Positions 15,998 through 24,384 are shown, counted from the stretch's first letter. The stretch: 63,640 nt of DNA from Pseudonocardia sp. N23 (GCF_002583555.1 NZ_BEGX01000012.1:1-63640), one strand, 5' to 3'. Numbers and translations: made by a program. The notes: a model not told the origin generated them from the letters alone.

Positions 15998-17019
15998 CCC
16001 GTACCGCAGACACCTACTCCCCCGCCGACCTGCCCGCCGACGTCGCGCAGCACGATCTCGTGCACCCTGCGGGCGACGACCGGCGCTGGCGGGAGAGCTA
16101 CTACTTCTCCTTCTACGACACCCGCCACGGCATCGGCGGCTTCTCCTCGATCGGCCGTCGCGTCGCGACGGGCCACTCCGGCTCGGTCAACGTGCTGTGG
16201 GGTCCGGACCGGCACAGCCTCGTCGCGTCGGAATGGGACTCGTTCGAGAAGCTGGAGAACCACACCCACGTCGCGGGGATGACGTACTCGTCGACCGAGG
16301 CGTTCGGCGACTGGCGGCTGCAGTTCGACGGCAGGCTCAACGACGGCGGCACCGGCGTCGAGTGCGACCACGCGGCGCTGGGACCCGTCGCCACGAGCGC
16401 GGCCGACTCCGCCGACGTCTCCTACGACCTGACGTTCACCCCGACGCACCCGCCGTACGTGTACCGCGAGGACTCGCGCTGGTCGGAGCTGTTCACCGGG
16501 CACGTCGACGAGGTGGGCCTGGTCAGCGGCACGATCACCATCGACGGCACGACGATCGAGATCGACGGCCGCGGGGGCAAGGACCACTCGTGGGGCGTGC
16601 GCAACTGGTTCGCTCCCGACGACTGGCGCTGGATCGACCTGGTGTCCGACACCGGACCGGAGGTCGCGATGTGGCGTGCCGACCTGGGCGGCTGGATCGG
16701 CGACGGCGCGGTCTTCACCGCCCCCGCCGCCGGTGACGAGCGCGCGATCGTCGGCTACACCGAGACGGTGACGACGACCCCGCGCGCGGGCGTCCCCGGC
16801 AAGCCGATCCCGACCGGCCTGACCGCGGAGATCACCACCGGGGCGGGTGTGCACCACCTGGAGGGCACGGTCGTGCGGGTGCTGCCGGTGCTGTTCGACC
16901 GGCGCACCGACGGCACCCTGCAGCGGTCCTGGAACGACCGGTCACTGCTGTCGACGACCGTGGACGGCCACCCGGGGTGGGCGAACGTCGAGTTCGCGGG
17001 CCGCGTCGAGAACCCGTGA
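15994..17019 (+). CDS. DUF7064/lipocalin-like (CrtC-like fold) domain protein
   Basis: A 341-residue cytoplasmic protein rich in predicted beta-strands, with the segments ESYYFSFYDTRHGIGGFSSIG, ELFTGHVDEVGLVSGTITIDG and the signature GKDHSWGVRNW. These resemble the DUF7064 group, distantly related to carotenoid 1,2-hydratase (CrtC) and AttH-type lipocalin-like proteins. In actinobacteria such genes often neighbour acyl-CoA and sterol/terpenoid catabolic genes. A role in binding or hydrating an isoprenoid or lipid substrate is inference. Coupled by four-base overlaps to the genes on both sides. Confidence 0.65.
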   Translation: MTRTADTYSPADLPADVAQHDLVHPAGDDRRWRESYYFSFYDTRHGIGGFSSIGRRVATGHSGSVNVLWGPDRHSLVASEWDSFEKLENHTHVAGMTYSSTEAFGDWRLQFDGRLNDGGTGVECDHAALGPVATSAADSADVSYDLTFTPTHPPYVYREDSRWSELFTGHVDEVGLVSGTITIDGTTIEIDGRGGKDHSWGVRNWFAPDDWRWIDLVSDTGPEVAMWRADLGGWIGDGAVFTAPAAGDERAIVGYTETVTTTPRAGVPGKPIPTGLTAEITTGAGVHHLEGTVVRVLPVLFDRRTDGTLQRSWNDRSLLSTTVDGHPGWANVEFAGRVENP

Positions 17020-18029
17020 CCGCACCCGACACCGTTCTCGACGTCCTGGTCGGGGCCGGGCGCCTCGCCGAGGCGGACCGGTCCCGGAACTGGGAGCTGC
17101 GCCAGCTCGCCGGGGGCTGGTCACGGCACACCTGGCTGCTGTCGGCGGGCGATCCCGAACGGGGGCAGGCGTTCGTCGTCCGGGTGAAGCCGCCCGCGTC
17201 GCTGCTCGACTCCGATCTCGACCTCGAGTACCGCCTGTACGCGACGGTCGCCGCCGCCGGTGTCCCGGTCCCGACCCCGTACGGCATCGAGCACGCGACG
17301 GACACCCCGCTGGGTGGGTCGTGGTTCGTCATGGACTGGGTGCCGGGGGCCGCGCCGGTGACGTGGCTGCGCCGCGACCGCGAGGCCCTCGAGGCCGACT
17401 GGGCGGCGGGCGGGCAGGTGGGGCGCGACCTCGTCGAAACCCTCGCCGGCATCCACGCGATCCCGGCCACCGAACTGGGTTTCCTCGGCCCGCCGCGCAG
17501 CTACGCCGACGCGATCGACGTCTGGGCCCGCACCTACGAGCAGGACCGGCTGGTGCGCGACCCCGTCGTCGAGGACGCCTTCGCCTGGCTGCGCGAGCGC
17601 GAACCCGATCCGGTGCCGCCCGCGCTGGTGCACGGCGACTACCGGGTCGGCAACACGATGCTGCACGACGGGCGGATCGCCGCCGTCGTCGACTGGGAGC
17701 TGGCCTACCTGGGCGATCCCCGCTACGACCTGGGCTATGTCGCGCTCGACTACCTGTCGGGCAAATTCATCGAGCCCGGGTCGTCGCTGCTGGGTGCCGT
17801 CGCCGACAAGGACTGGTTCTTCGCCACCTACGAGAAGCTGCGCGCGACCACGGTCGATCCCGAGGTCGTGCGCAGCTACTCGGTACTCGGGGCGCTCGCG
17901 CTGATCTGCATCCTGCTGACCGGCATCCGCACCTACGCCGACGGCCGCACCACCGACGTGCGGATGGCCTGGAACCGCTACGCGGTGCCCGGCCTGCGCC
18001 AGGACATCGTGCGCCTCATGGGCTGGTGA
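17016..18029 (+). CDS. phosphotransferase family protein (APH/ACAD10-11 kinase type)
   Basis: A 337-residue small-molecule kinase of the aminoglycoside-phosphotransferase fold. The N-lobe opens with LAGGWSRHTWLL, and the C-lobe has the catalytic loop LVHGDYRVGNTMLH followed by the metal-binding DWELAYLGDPRYDLGY. This subgroup is not antibiotic resistance; relatives (LvaA, the kinase part of ACAD10/11) phosphorylate hydroxyacyl-CoAs before an acyl-CoA-dehydrogenase-like enzyme eliminates phosphate. The GTG at 17016 overlaps the previous stop. The convergent neighbour cluster holds an acyl-CoA dehydrogenase, so a 4-hydroxyacyl-CoA route is possible but unproven. Confidence 0.85.
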   Translation: MTAPDTVLDVLVGAGRLAEADRSRNWELRQLAGGWSRHTWLLSAGDPERGQAFVVRVKPPASLLDSDLDLEYRLYATVAAAGVPVPTPYGIEHATDTPLGGSWFVMDWVPGAAPVTWLRRDREALEADWAAGGQVGRDLVETLAGIHAIPATELGFLGPPRSYADAIDVWARTYEQDRLVRDPVVEDAFAWLREREPDPVPPALVHGDYRVGNTMLHDGRIAAVVDWELAYLGDPRYDLGYVALDYLSGKFIEPGSSLLGAVADKDWFFATYEKLRATTVDPEVVRSYSVLGALALICILLTGIRTYADGRTTDVRMAWNRYAVPGLRQDIVRLMGW

Positions 18030-18032
18030 CTC

Positions 18033-18072
18033 GTGAGTGGCGATGGTCGCCTTGGCGACCATCGCCACCCAC
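18033..18072. repeat. 40-bp intergenic palindrome, family 1, copy B
   Basis: GTGAGTGGCGATGGTCGC, a short CTTG centre, then GCGACCATCGCCACCCAC: an almost perfect 18-bp stem. It fills the 47-base gap between two convergent genes, four bases after the kinase stop, so a bidirectional transcription terminator is the simplest reading. Confidence 0.85.
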
Positions 18073-18076
18073 GGGC

Positions 18077-19651
18077 TCAGGAGTAGTGGCCCTGCAGCCC
18101 GTCGCGCACGACGTTCTTCTGGATCTTGCCGGTCGAGGTCTTGGGCAGCTCGTCGACGACGATGATCGCCTTGGGGATCTTGTACCCGTCGAGGTGCTCG
18201 CGCATGGCAGTCCTCAGCTCGTCGGGGTCGATGGTCTCCCCCGGCTTCGGGACGACGACCGCGGTGATCGCCTCGGTCCAGCGCTCGTGCGGCAGCCCGA
18301 TGACGACGGCCTCGCCCACCCGCGGGTCGGCGGCGTAGACGGCCCGCTCCACCTCCAGCGACGCGACGTTCTCCCCACCGGTCTTGATGACGTCCTTGTA
18401 GCGGTCGGCGAACCAGAGCACACCGTCGTCGCCGAACCAGCCGACGTCCCCGGAGTGGAACCAGCCGTGGGCGAACGCCTCGTCGGTGGCCTCCTGGTTG
18501 TCCAGGTAGCCGTTCATCGTCGACGGGCCGCGGTAGACGATCTCGCCCTTCTCCCCGGCGGGCAGCAGCGCGCCGTCGGGCGCCATGATCGCGACCTGCA
18601 CGCCGGTGATCGGGGTTCCGACGGCGCCGACGTGGGTGAGCTGGTGCTCGGGGCGGAACAGCGTCGTCACCGGGCTCATCTCGGTCTGCCCGAACAGCAG
18701 CGCGAACTCGCAGCCGAACCCGTCGAGGCACGCCTTGATCAGCGGCTCGGGCATGGGCGCCATGGCGTAGACGGCGCGGCGCAGGCTCGACACGTCGCGG
18801 GACGCGAACGACGCGTGCTCCAGGGCCGCCCGGTACATCATCGGCAGCCCGAAGACCTGGGTGATCGACTCGCGCTCGATGCCGGCGAGGAAGTTCTCCG
18901 GGTCGAAGCCACGCTGCACGTGGATGGTGGCGCCGACCATGATCGCGGGCGTGCAGAAGGCGTTGAGCTGCGCGGTGTGGAAGAACGGCATGAGGCACAG
19001 GAAGCGGTCGGACGAGTTCCAGCCGGAGTCGAGCGCGCTCGACATCGACTCCATGTAGATCGCGAGCTGCGACCCGACGACGCCCTTCGGGAACGATGTC
19101 GTCCCCGACGTGTAGAGGTAGCTCAGCCCGTCGCGGTCCTCGACGTGGTACTCCGCCGGGTCGGACGAGGCGGCCTCCAGCTCGGCCAGCGTCGTCCAGC
19201 TCCGGTCGGGGACGGCGGGCTCCCATGCGGCGCCCAGGCCGGGCGCGACGATCACGTCGGCGACGCCGGACACCTTCTCGATCGCCTCGGCCACGCCCGC
19301 GACCAGCTGCGACTCCACGACGAGCCCGCGCGCACCCGAGTGGCCGAGCACGTAGGCGACCTCGCCTGCCTTCCAGCCGAGGTTGATCGGCACGCAGACG
19401 ACGCCGAGCCTGGCACACGCGTAGTAGACGGCGAGGAACTCCGCGCTGTTGCCCGAGGCCAGGCCCAGCGCGTCGCCGCGGGTGTACCCCCTGGCCGCGA
19501 GCCCGTGCGTCAGGCGGTTGACCCAGGCATCGAGCTCGGCGTAGGTCCAGCGCCGGTCGCCGTCGACGACGGCGAGCTGCGCGGGCCGGGCGGCGGCCGA
19601 GCGGGTCAGCGAGTCGCCGACGTTGACGCGCTGGATGAGGTTGGTCGACAC
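18077..19651 (-). CDS. AMP-dependent acyl-CoA ligase
   Basis: A 524-residue adenylate-forming ligase. Motifs: YTSGTTSFPKGVV, GQTEMSPVTTL, HSGDVGWFGDDG, DRYKDVIKTGGENV, and the Lys in KTSTGKIQKNVV. I prefer the GTG at 19651, which has AGGAG five bases upstream, over one at 19657. It lies 21 bases after the acyl-CoA dehydrogenase gene and is transcribed with it from the promoter shared with tetR. Together they would activate an acid and introduce the first double bond. Confidence 0.88.
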   Translation of the reverse strand: MSTNLIQRVNVGDSLTRSAAARPAQLAVVDGDRRWTYAELDAWVNRLTHGLAARGYTRGDALGLASGNSAEFLAVYYACARLGVVCVPINLGWKAGEVAYVLGHSGARGLVVESQLVAGVAEAIEKVSGVADVIVAPGLGAAWEPAVPDRSWTTLAELEAASSDPAEYHVEDRDGLSYLYTSGTTSFPKGVVGSQLAIYMESMSSALDSGWNSSDRFLCLMPFFHTAQLNAFCTPAIMVGATIHVQRGFDPENFLAGIERESITQVFGLPMMYRAALEHASFASRDVSSLRRAVYAMAPMPEPLIKACLDGFGCEFALLFGQTEMSPVTTLFRPEHQLTHVGAVGTPITGVQVAIMAPDGALLPAGEKGEIVYRGPSTMNGYLDNQEATDEAFAHGWFHSGDVGWFGDDGVLWFADRYKDVIKTGGENVASLEVERAVYAADPRVGEAVVIGLPHERWTEAITAVVVPKPGETIDPDELRTAMREHLDGYKIPKAIIVVDELPKTSTGKIQKNVVRDGLQGHYS

Positions 19652-19672
19652 CGTCACTCCTCGTCGAGGGGG

Positions 19673-20824
19673 TCAGTAGGACTTCGGCAGCCCGAGCGTG
19701 TGCTGGGCGACGAAGTTCAGGATCATCTCGCGGTTGACCGGGGCGATCCGGAGCAACCTCGCCATTCCCCAGTAGGGCAGGAGGCCGTACTCGCGCGCAA
19801 GACCGTTGCCGCCGTGGGTCTGGATCGCGGCGTCGAGCGCGTTGAGCGCGGCCTCGGCGGCGGCGTACTTCGCCATGTTCGACGCCTCGCCCGCCGGCAG
19901 CCCGCGGTCGTGGCACCAGGCGGCCTTACGGGTCATCAGCGCGGCGAGCTCCGTCTCGATGGCAGCCTTGGCCAGCGGGTGCGAGACGCCCTGGTGCGCG
20001 CCGATCGGGCTGTCCCAGACCTTCCGGTCGTTCGCGTAGCGGGCGGCCTGGGCCAGCGCGTAGCGGGCGACGCCGACGCACACCGCGGCGCCGGTGATCC
20101 GCTCCGGGTTGAGGCCGTGGAAGACCTGGCGGAACCCGGTGCCCTCCTCGCCGATCAGGTTGCCCGCCGGGACGCGGACGTCGTCGAAGTGCAGGACGAA
20201 CTGCTTCTCCGGGACCTGGATGTCGACCGGCAGGTGTGTGCGGACGATGCCCGGCGCGTCGGACTCGACGACGAACAGCGAGAGCCTGGCGTTGCCGGCG
20301 TCGTCACGGCCGCTGCGGGCGACGACGACGATCGCCTCCGCCTCGTCGACCCCGGAGATGTAGTGCTTGGTGCCGTTGAGGACCCACTCGTCGCCATGGC
20401 GCACCGCGGTGGTCGAGAGCTTGTGGGTGTTCGACCCGGCGTCGGGCTCGGTGATGGCGAAGACGACCTTGCCCGAGCCGTCGGCAAGCCCGGGCAGCCA
20501 GCGCTGCTTCAGTTCGTCGGAGCCGAACTCCTCGATGACCTCAGCGGAGATCGCCGACGAGACCAGGAGCAGCAGCAACGGCGCGCCCTGCGCCGCGGTC
20601 TCCTCGCACACCAGGGCCAGTTCGACCAGCCCGCCGCCCCCGCCGCCGTACTCCTCGCCGATGTTGACCCCGACGAACCCGGCCTTGCCGAGCGCGTCCC
20701 ACAGCTCCGTGGTCGGTTCCCCGGCCCGCGCGCGTTCGGCGAAGTAGGTGCCACCGAAGTCGGCCGCGACGGCCGCGACGGCCGCCCGCAGGTCGCGATG
20801 TTCGACGGTCTCGGCGAAGTCCAC
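19673..20824 (-). CDS. acyl-CoA dehydrogenase
   Basis: A 383-residue FAD flavoprotein of the acyl-CoA dehydrogenase family. N-terminal helical domain (EEYGGGGGGLVE), beta domain (FAITEPDAGSNTHKLST, ISGVDEAEAIVVVAR), and C-terminal helical FAD-binding domain (QTHGGNGLAREYGLL) are present. The usual catalytic-site EGT motif near the end reads APVNREM instead, as in the second dehydrogenase of this window, so the base is not obvious; this is seen in several non-classical groups. The GTG start has GGAGGTAC upstream. Divergent from tetR with an operator candidate between them. Confidence 0.9.
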   Translation of the reverse strand: MDFAETVEHRDLRAAVAAVAADFGGTYFAERARAGEPTTELWDALGKAGFVGVNIGEEYGGGGGGLVELALVCEETAAQGAPLLLLLVSSAISAEVIEEFGSDELKQRWLPGLADGSGKVVFAITEPDAGSNTHKLSTTAVRHGDEWVLNGTKHYISGVDEAEAIVVVARSGRDDAGNARLSLFVVESDAPGIVRTHLPVDIQVPEKQFVLHFDDVRVPAGNLIGEEGTGFRQVFHGLNPERITGAAVCVGVARYALAQAARYANDRKVWDSPIGAHQGVSHPLAKAAIETELAALMTRKAAWCHDRGLPAGEASNMAKYAAAEAALNALDAAIQTHGGNGLAREYGLLPYWGMARLLRIAPVNREMILNFVAQHTLGLPKSY

Positions 20825-20862
20825 GCGGTACCTCCGGCGTGTTCGGCTGCCGATTCAGTGGA

Positions 20863-20880
20863 AGTGATCAGCAGTTCACT
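20863..20880. promoter_or_regulatory. putative TetR operator, site 2
   Basis: AGTGATCAGCAGTTCACT is an imperfect palindrome (14 of 18 positions symmetric; arms AGTGA/TCACT) placed in the 93-base divergent region between the acyl-CoA dehydrogenase and tetR, where it could repress both promoters. A second short palindrome TCACTGGTGA (20877-20886) overlaps its right end. Confidence 0.65.
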
Positions 20881-20917
20881 GGTGACGACCGTACCGACCG
20901 GCTGTCATGATGACCAG

Positions 20918-21544
20918 ATGGCCGCCCCACGCCCGCGCAGTCAGCGCGATCCCGACCGCCGGGAGCGGATCCTCGTCGCGGCGGCGCAGCTCGTCGCGCG
21001 CCGGGGCTTCCACACCGTCGGGATGGCCGACATCGGCGCCGAGGCCGGCATCGTCGGCTCCGGGATCTACCGTCACTTCGACAGCAAGGCCGCGATCCTC
21101 ATCGCGTTGCTCGACCAGGTGATGGACCGGCTCCAGTCCGGGGCCGCACGGATCGTCGGCGCCGCCCCCGACGACGCGACGGCACTGTCCGCGCTGGTCC
21201 GCGACCACGTGCGGGTGGCCATCCAGGACCGCAGCGTCCTCGCCGTCTACCACCGCGAGGTCCATAACCTGCCCGAGGACGAGCGCAGGCGGCTGCGGCA
21301 CCGCCAGCGGCACTACCTCGAGGACTGGGTGCACGTGCTCGCCCCGCTGCGCCGCGACCTCGCGGACGGCGAGCAACGGCTCGCGGTCCACGCCGCGATC
21401 GGCGCGATCCAGTCGACCCTGTTCTTCCGCAGCGGACTGGCCGAGACCAGGCTCGCCACGCTGCTCGACGAGATGGCCCACGCCTGCCTCGGCGTGACCC
21501 CCGCTCCGCGCGAGCGGAGTGAACTGCTGATGACTAAGTACTGA
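20918..21544 (+). CDS. TetR-family transcriptional regulator
   Basis: A 208-residue repressor. The N-terminal HTH is typical: RERILVAAAQLVARRGFHTVGMADIGAEAGIVGSG in two parts, then IYRHFDSKAAIL. The C-terminal ligand domain has a KstR2/FadR-like look (LEDWVHVLAPLRRDL...HAAIGAIQSTLFF), the kind of TetR proteins that respond to acyl-CoAs. Start ATG at 20918 without a clear ribosome site, possibly leaderless. It is divergent from the dehydrogenase-ligase pair and 44 bases upstream of another ligase; matching palindromes lie in its own promoter, in its last codons and before the carboxylase operon. Confidence 0.9.
   Translation: MAAPRPRSQRDPDRRERILVAAAQLVARRGFHTVGMADIGAEAGIVGSGIYRHFDSKAAILIALLDQVMDRLQSGAARIVGAAPDDATALSALVRDHVRVAIQDRSVLAVYHREVHNLPEDERRRLRHRQRHYLEDWVHVLAPLRRDLADGEQRLAVHAAIGAIQSTLFFRSGLAETRLATLLDEMAHACLGVTPAPRERSELLMTKY
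21518..21535. promoter_or_regulatory. putative TetR operator, site 3
   Basis: AGTGAACTGCTGATGACT is the reverse complement of site 2 with a single change. It lies in the last codons of tetR, about 55 bases upstream of the following ligase, as expected for an operator of that gene. Its location inside coding sequence makes chance less likely to be filtered, so experimental binding data would be decisive. Confidence 0.6.
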
Positions 21545-21588
21545 GACGACCGACTGAGGTTCTCCACACCGCGCGAAGGAGCCCGGAC

Positions 21589-23262
21589 GTGAACGAGCAG
21601 CCCCACATCGACGTGACGACCCTGCGTGGCAGGCGCGCCGTCAACCGCTGGGAACGGACCTCGGTCGGCGACGTCTTCGAGCGCCTGACCTGGAGCTACC
21701 CCGACGAGGTGGCGATCTCCGGCCGGCCCGGCGCCTACGGCGACGACCGGTTCGCCCGGGTCACCCACCGACAGGCCGACGCCGTCGCGAGCCGGGTCGC
21801 GCACGCCCTCGCCGACGCCGGGCTCGTCCCCGGCGACCGTGTCCTGATGGTCTGCGAGAACTCCGTCGAGGCGTTGCTGGCCAAGGTCGGCATCGCGAAG
21901 GCGGGCATGGTCGCCGCGCCCATCAACCCGAGCCTCGCCCCCGACGTCGTCGCCCACCTCGTCGGCGTGCTGGAGCCCCGGTTCACGATCGTCGACGCCG
22001 AGGTGTGGCCCAAGGTCGAGGCGGCGTTCGGTGCGACCGGGCTGACGGTCGGCGCCACGATCACCGTCGGCGGCGGCGCCGTGGCAGGCAGCCCCACGTT
22101 CGCCGAGTTCATCGACGGCAAGCCCGAGACCGAGCCGGACGTCGAGATCCACGGCGACGACATCTGGCAGCTGTTGTTCACCTCGGGCACGACGTCGATG
22201 CCCAAGGGCGCCATGCTCTCCCACACGATGACCCACCTCGCGGCGCTGAACTTCTCGGTGTCGCTGTCGCGGGGGCTGCGCCACGAGAGCGACCTCAAGC
22301 TCGTCGTGTTCCTGCCGATCATCTACCACATCGGCGACCAGATCTTCCCGTTCGGCGCCTTCCTCGCCGGGGGGTCGATCGTGTTGGGGCGCAGGCCCCT
22401 TCCCGACGCGACGGCCGACGCGATCGCCGAGGAGCGGGCCACCGCGCTGTGGAACGGCTCCCCCCAGTTCGCCGCGAACCTCGCCGCCGAGCTGAGCCGT
22501 CGCCCGGAGCTCGACGTCTCCACCCTGACGACGCTCGTCTACGGCTGGGGCGCACTCGAACCGCAGGTCGTGGCGGACCTGGAGGAGCGCTGCGCCGACG
22601 GCTTCGTCACGCTCGGCATCTTCGGCCAGACCGAGGCCATCGCCTGCCACCGCTTCTGGCCCTCGAAGTGGCCGGACGTCTACGCGCGCAGCGCCCCCGC
22701 GGTCAACTACGTCGGCGTGCCCAGCCCGATCCTCGCCTCCGACGTCGTCGACGAGTCCGGGCTGCCGGTGCGTGGCGAGCCCGGCGAAGCCGTCTACCGG
22801 TCGCCGGTCGTGATGGCCGGGTACTACCGCAACGAGGAGGCCACGCGCGAGGCGTTCCGCGGCGGCTGGTTCCACTCCGGCGACAGTGCCCAGATCGACG
22901 ACAGCGACCCGGCAGGCTTGCGGATCATGGTCGACCGCTACAAGGACATCGTGAAGTCCGGCGGGGAGAACGTGTCCAGCATGCGCGTCGAGTCGGTGCT
23001 CTACGGCCATCCCGACGTCGAACGGGCCGCGGTGATCGGGCTCGGCCACCCGCGCTGGGGTGAGGCCGTCACCGCCGTCGTCGTGCCGCGGGCGGGCTCC
23101 ACGCCCGACGCCGACGAGATCATCGCGCACTGCCGCGAACGCCTTGCCGGGTTCGAGACACCGAAGGCGATCGTCTTCGCCGACACGCTGCCCGACACCG
23201 TCGGCGGCAAGGTGCTCAAGTACAAGCTGCGTGCCGAGCACGCGGACCTCTACAACCCGTGA
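21589..23262 (+). CDS. AMP-dependent acyl-CoA ligase
   Basis: A 557-residue adenylate-forming ligase. Motifs: FTSGTTSMPKGAM, GQTEAIACH, HSGDSAQIDD, DRYKDIVKSGGENVSS, and GGKVLKYKLR with the catalytic Lys. GTG start with GAAGGAG upstream. Sequence around the acyl pocket differs from the other ligases of the locus (YHIGDQIFPFG in place of the usual FHxxG), suggesting another substrate. It follows tetR by 44 bases with operator site 3 before it. Confidence 0.88.
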   Translation: MNEQPHIDVTTLRGRRAVNRWERTSVGDVFERLTWSYPDEVAISGRPGAYGDDRFARVTHRQADAVASRVAHALADAGLVPGDRVLMVCENSVEALLAKVGIAKAGMVAAPINPSLAPDVVAHLVGVLEPRFTIVDAEVWPKVEAAFGATGLTVGATITVGGGAVAGSPTFAEFIDGKPETEPDVEIHGDDIWQLLFTSGTTSMPKGAMLSHTMTHLAALNFSVSLSRGLRHESDLKLVVFLPIIYHIGDQIFPFGAFLAGGSIVLGRRPLPDATADAIAEERATALWNGSPQFAANLAAELSRRPELDVSTLTTLVYGWGALEPQVVADLEERCADGFVTLGIFGQTEAIACHRFWPSKWPDVYARSAPAVNYVGVPSPILASDVVDESGLPVRGEPGEAVYRSPVVMAGYYRNEEATREAFRGGWFHSGDSAQIDDSDPAGLRIMVDRYKDIVKSGGENVSSMRVESVLYGHPDVERAAVIGLGHPRWGEAVTAVVVPRAGSTPDADEIIAHCRERLAGFETPKAIVFADTLPDTVGGKVLKYKLRAEHADLYNP

Positions 23263-23265
23263 CCC

Positions 23266-23305
23266 GTGAGTGGCGACGGTCGCTGCTGCGACCATCGCCA
23301 CTCAC
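23266..23305. repeat. 40-bp intergenic palindrome, family 1, copy C
   Basis: GTGAGTGGCGACGGTCGC, centre TGCT, then GCGACCATCGCCACTCAC. Fills the gap between convergent genes (ligase end 23262, DUF1684 end 23312). Same length and arms as copy B. Confidence 0.85.
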
Positions 23306-23311
23306 GTCCGT

Positions 23312-24109
23312 TCACGTGCCCGGGGTCTTCTCGCCTGCCTCGACCGCGACCGTCACCACGTTGCCGGAGGGCGGGAGCGGGCACGTCGCGAAGGCGGTGA
23401 ACGCGCACGGCAGGTTCGCCGCCCGGTTCAGGTCGACCATCACCGACCCGTCGGCGGCCGGCGCGGCGATCTGCAGGTTCCGGCCACCGCCGTAGGTGCT
23501 CACTCCCGACGAGCCGTCGCGGAAGTGCACCGCCAGCCCGTCGGTCTGCCCTGGCATCGCGACGAGCCGCTGCTCCACGCCGTCGACGTCGAAGACGACC
23601 TCGCCGAGCGCCTCGAAGCGGTGCGTCAGCCCCTCGACGACCGCGCCGACGACCAGCGGGCGCGGCTGCGCGTAGGCCTCGAACCGGCCCGGGCGCACCC
23701 AGCGCTGCTCGACCGGGAAGTGCGGGACGCCGGTGAACCCGGTGCGCGTCGGCGCCTGCGGGTCGCGCACCCGCAGCCCGAAGGAGTCGGTGCGGCGGAC
23801 GACCTCGACGCGCCGCGCGCCCGTCCCCACCAGGATCCCGGGCTGCCCGTCGACCGGTTCGAGACGGACCTTACCCGTGGCCGGTGCGCCGTCGACGGTC
23901 ATCGCCACATCCGCGGGCACGACGAGCTCGACGCCGCCGTCACCCGTGGTCCGCCACGTCCCCGGCAGGTCCTGGTACGACGCCGCGGTCTCGTCCAGCC
24001 AGTGCAGGCCGGTCAGCGAGAGCCAGCCGTGCGGGGTCGCGAGCTGACGCTCGCGGACGGCGTGCCACGCGTCCCAGTCGGCGACGAGCGTGTCCTCGGT
24101 CGTGGTCAT
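23312..24109 (-). CDS. DUF1684 domain-containing protein
   Basis: A 265-residue cytoplasmic protein of the DUF1684 family. Conserved segments include WHAVRERQLATPHGWLSLTGLHWL at the N-terminus (split here by residue 18), and the C-terminal FRDGSSGVSTYGGGRNL, DLNRAANLPCAFTAFATCPLPP. The last two contain the family-specific Gly-Arg and Asn-Pro-Cys residues. Function is not known; the fold is beta-rich. It is convergent with the ligase and divergent from the leader peptide and sfnG. Confidence 0.85.
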   Translation of the reverse strand: MTTTEDTLVADWDAWHAVRERQLATPHGWLSLTGLHWLDETAASYQDLPGTWRTTGDGGVELVVPADVAMTVDGAPATGKVRLEPVDGQPGILVGTGARRVEVVRRTDSFGLRVRDPQAPTRTGFTGVPHFPVEQRWVRPGRFEAYAQPRPLVVGAVVEGLTHRFEALGEVVFDVDGVEQRLVAMPGQTDGLAVHFRDGSSGVSTYGGGRNLQIAAPAADGSVMVDLNRAANLPCAFTAFATCPLPPSGNVVTVAVEAGEKTPGT

Positions 24110-24204
24110 CCGATGATCATCCTCCGGCTCCCCGCGGTGCCGCGCACCGCTCGCCGGTCACAACGTCCGGACACCCGTGGCACTTCCCGACGGCTGGACG
24201 ACGG

Positions 24205-24210
24205 TTGACA
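24205..24210 (+). promoter_or_regulatory. -35 hexamer for the first sulfur leader
   Basis: TTGACA ends 30 bases before the ATG at 24241. With a normal promoter geometry transcription would start at or next to that ATG, so the leader would be leaderless. The -10 is weak (TGTCGT). Confidence 0.45.
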
Positions 24211-24240
24211 CCGCAGCGGCCGTCTGGTGTCGTCGGTGCC

Positions 24241-24312
24241 ATGACCACGCCCTCCCTGACGCGCCGGCGTCATGTGGACCTCCAGCGTGTCGTCTCCTGC
24301 GGCTGTCGCTGA
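24241..24312 (+). CDS. cysteine-containing leader peptide of sfnG
   Basis: A 23-codon ORF encoding MTTPSLTRRRHVDLQRVVSCGCR (two pieces: MTTPSLTRRR and HVDLQRVVSCGCR). The RRRH-[VI]-DL-x-R pattern followed by cysteines and arginine near the stop defines the small putative leader peptides found before sulfur-assimilation genes in actinobacteria. In mycobacteria, leaderless Cys-rich uORFs act as cysteine-responsive attenuators. It ends 72 bases before sfnG, with room for an attenuator structure. A second copy precedes the next gene. Confidence 0.8.
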   Translation: MTTPSLTRRRHVDLQRVVSCGCR

Positions 24313-24384
24313 CCCGACCTGCCCGACACCGTCGTTCCTCTTGCGCGCGTGTGGTTCCCGCGCGTCCTGTACCAGGAGACAGTC

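Noticed and set aside
17016..18029. Aminoglycoside resistance gene
   Set aside because: The APH fold is shared, but the sequence belongs to the acyl-CoA-linked phosphotransferase group and the context is catabolic.
20877..20886. TCACTGGTGA as an independent operator
   Set aside because: It overlaps the better-supported 18-bp TetR site and is too short to stand alone.
16847..20917. A very long plus-strand open frame (over 1300 codons) running into tetR
   Set aside because: It is the antisense of the ligase and acyl-CoA dehydrogenase genes; its residues are Arg/Asp/Val-rich nonsense and only the last 208 codons (TetR) look like a protein. High GC makes such open antisense frames common.
7529..23262. 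Four adenylating enzymes as part of a non-ribosomal peptide or polyketide cluster
   Set aside because: No carrier-protein, condensation or ketosynthase domain is present; the companions are carboxylase, hydratase and dehydrogenase genes, which fit CoA-ester catabolism.
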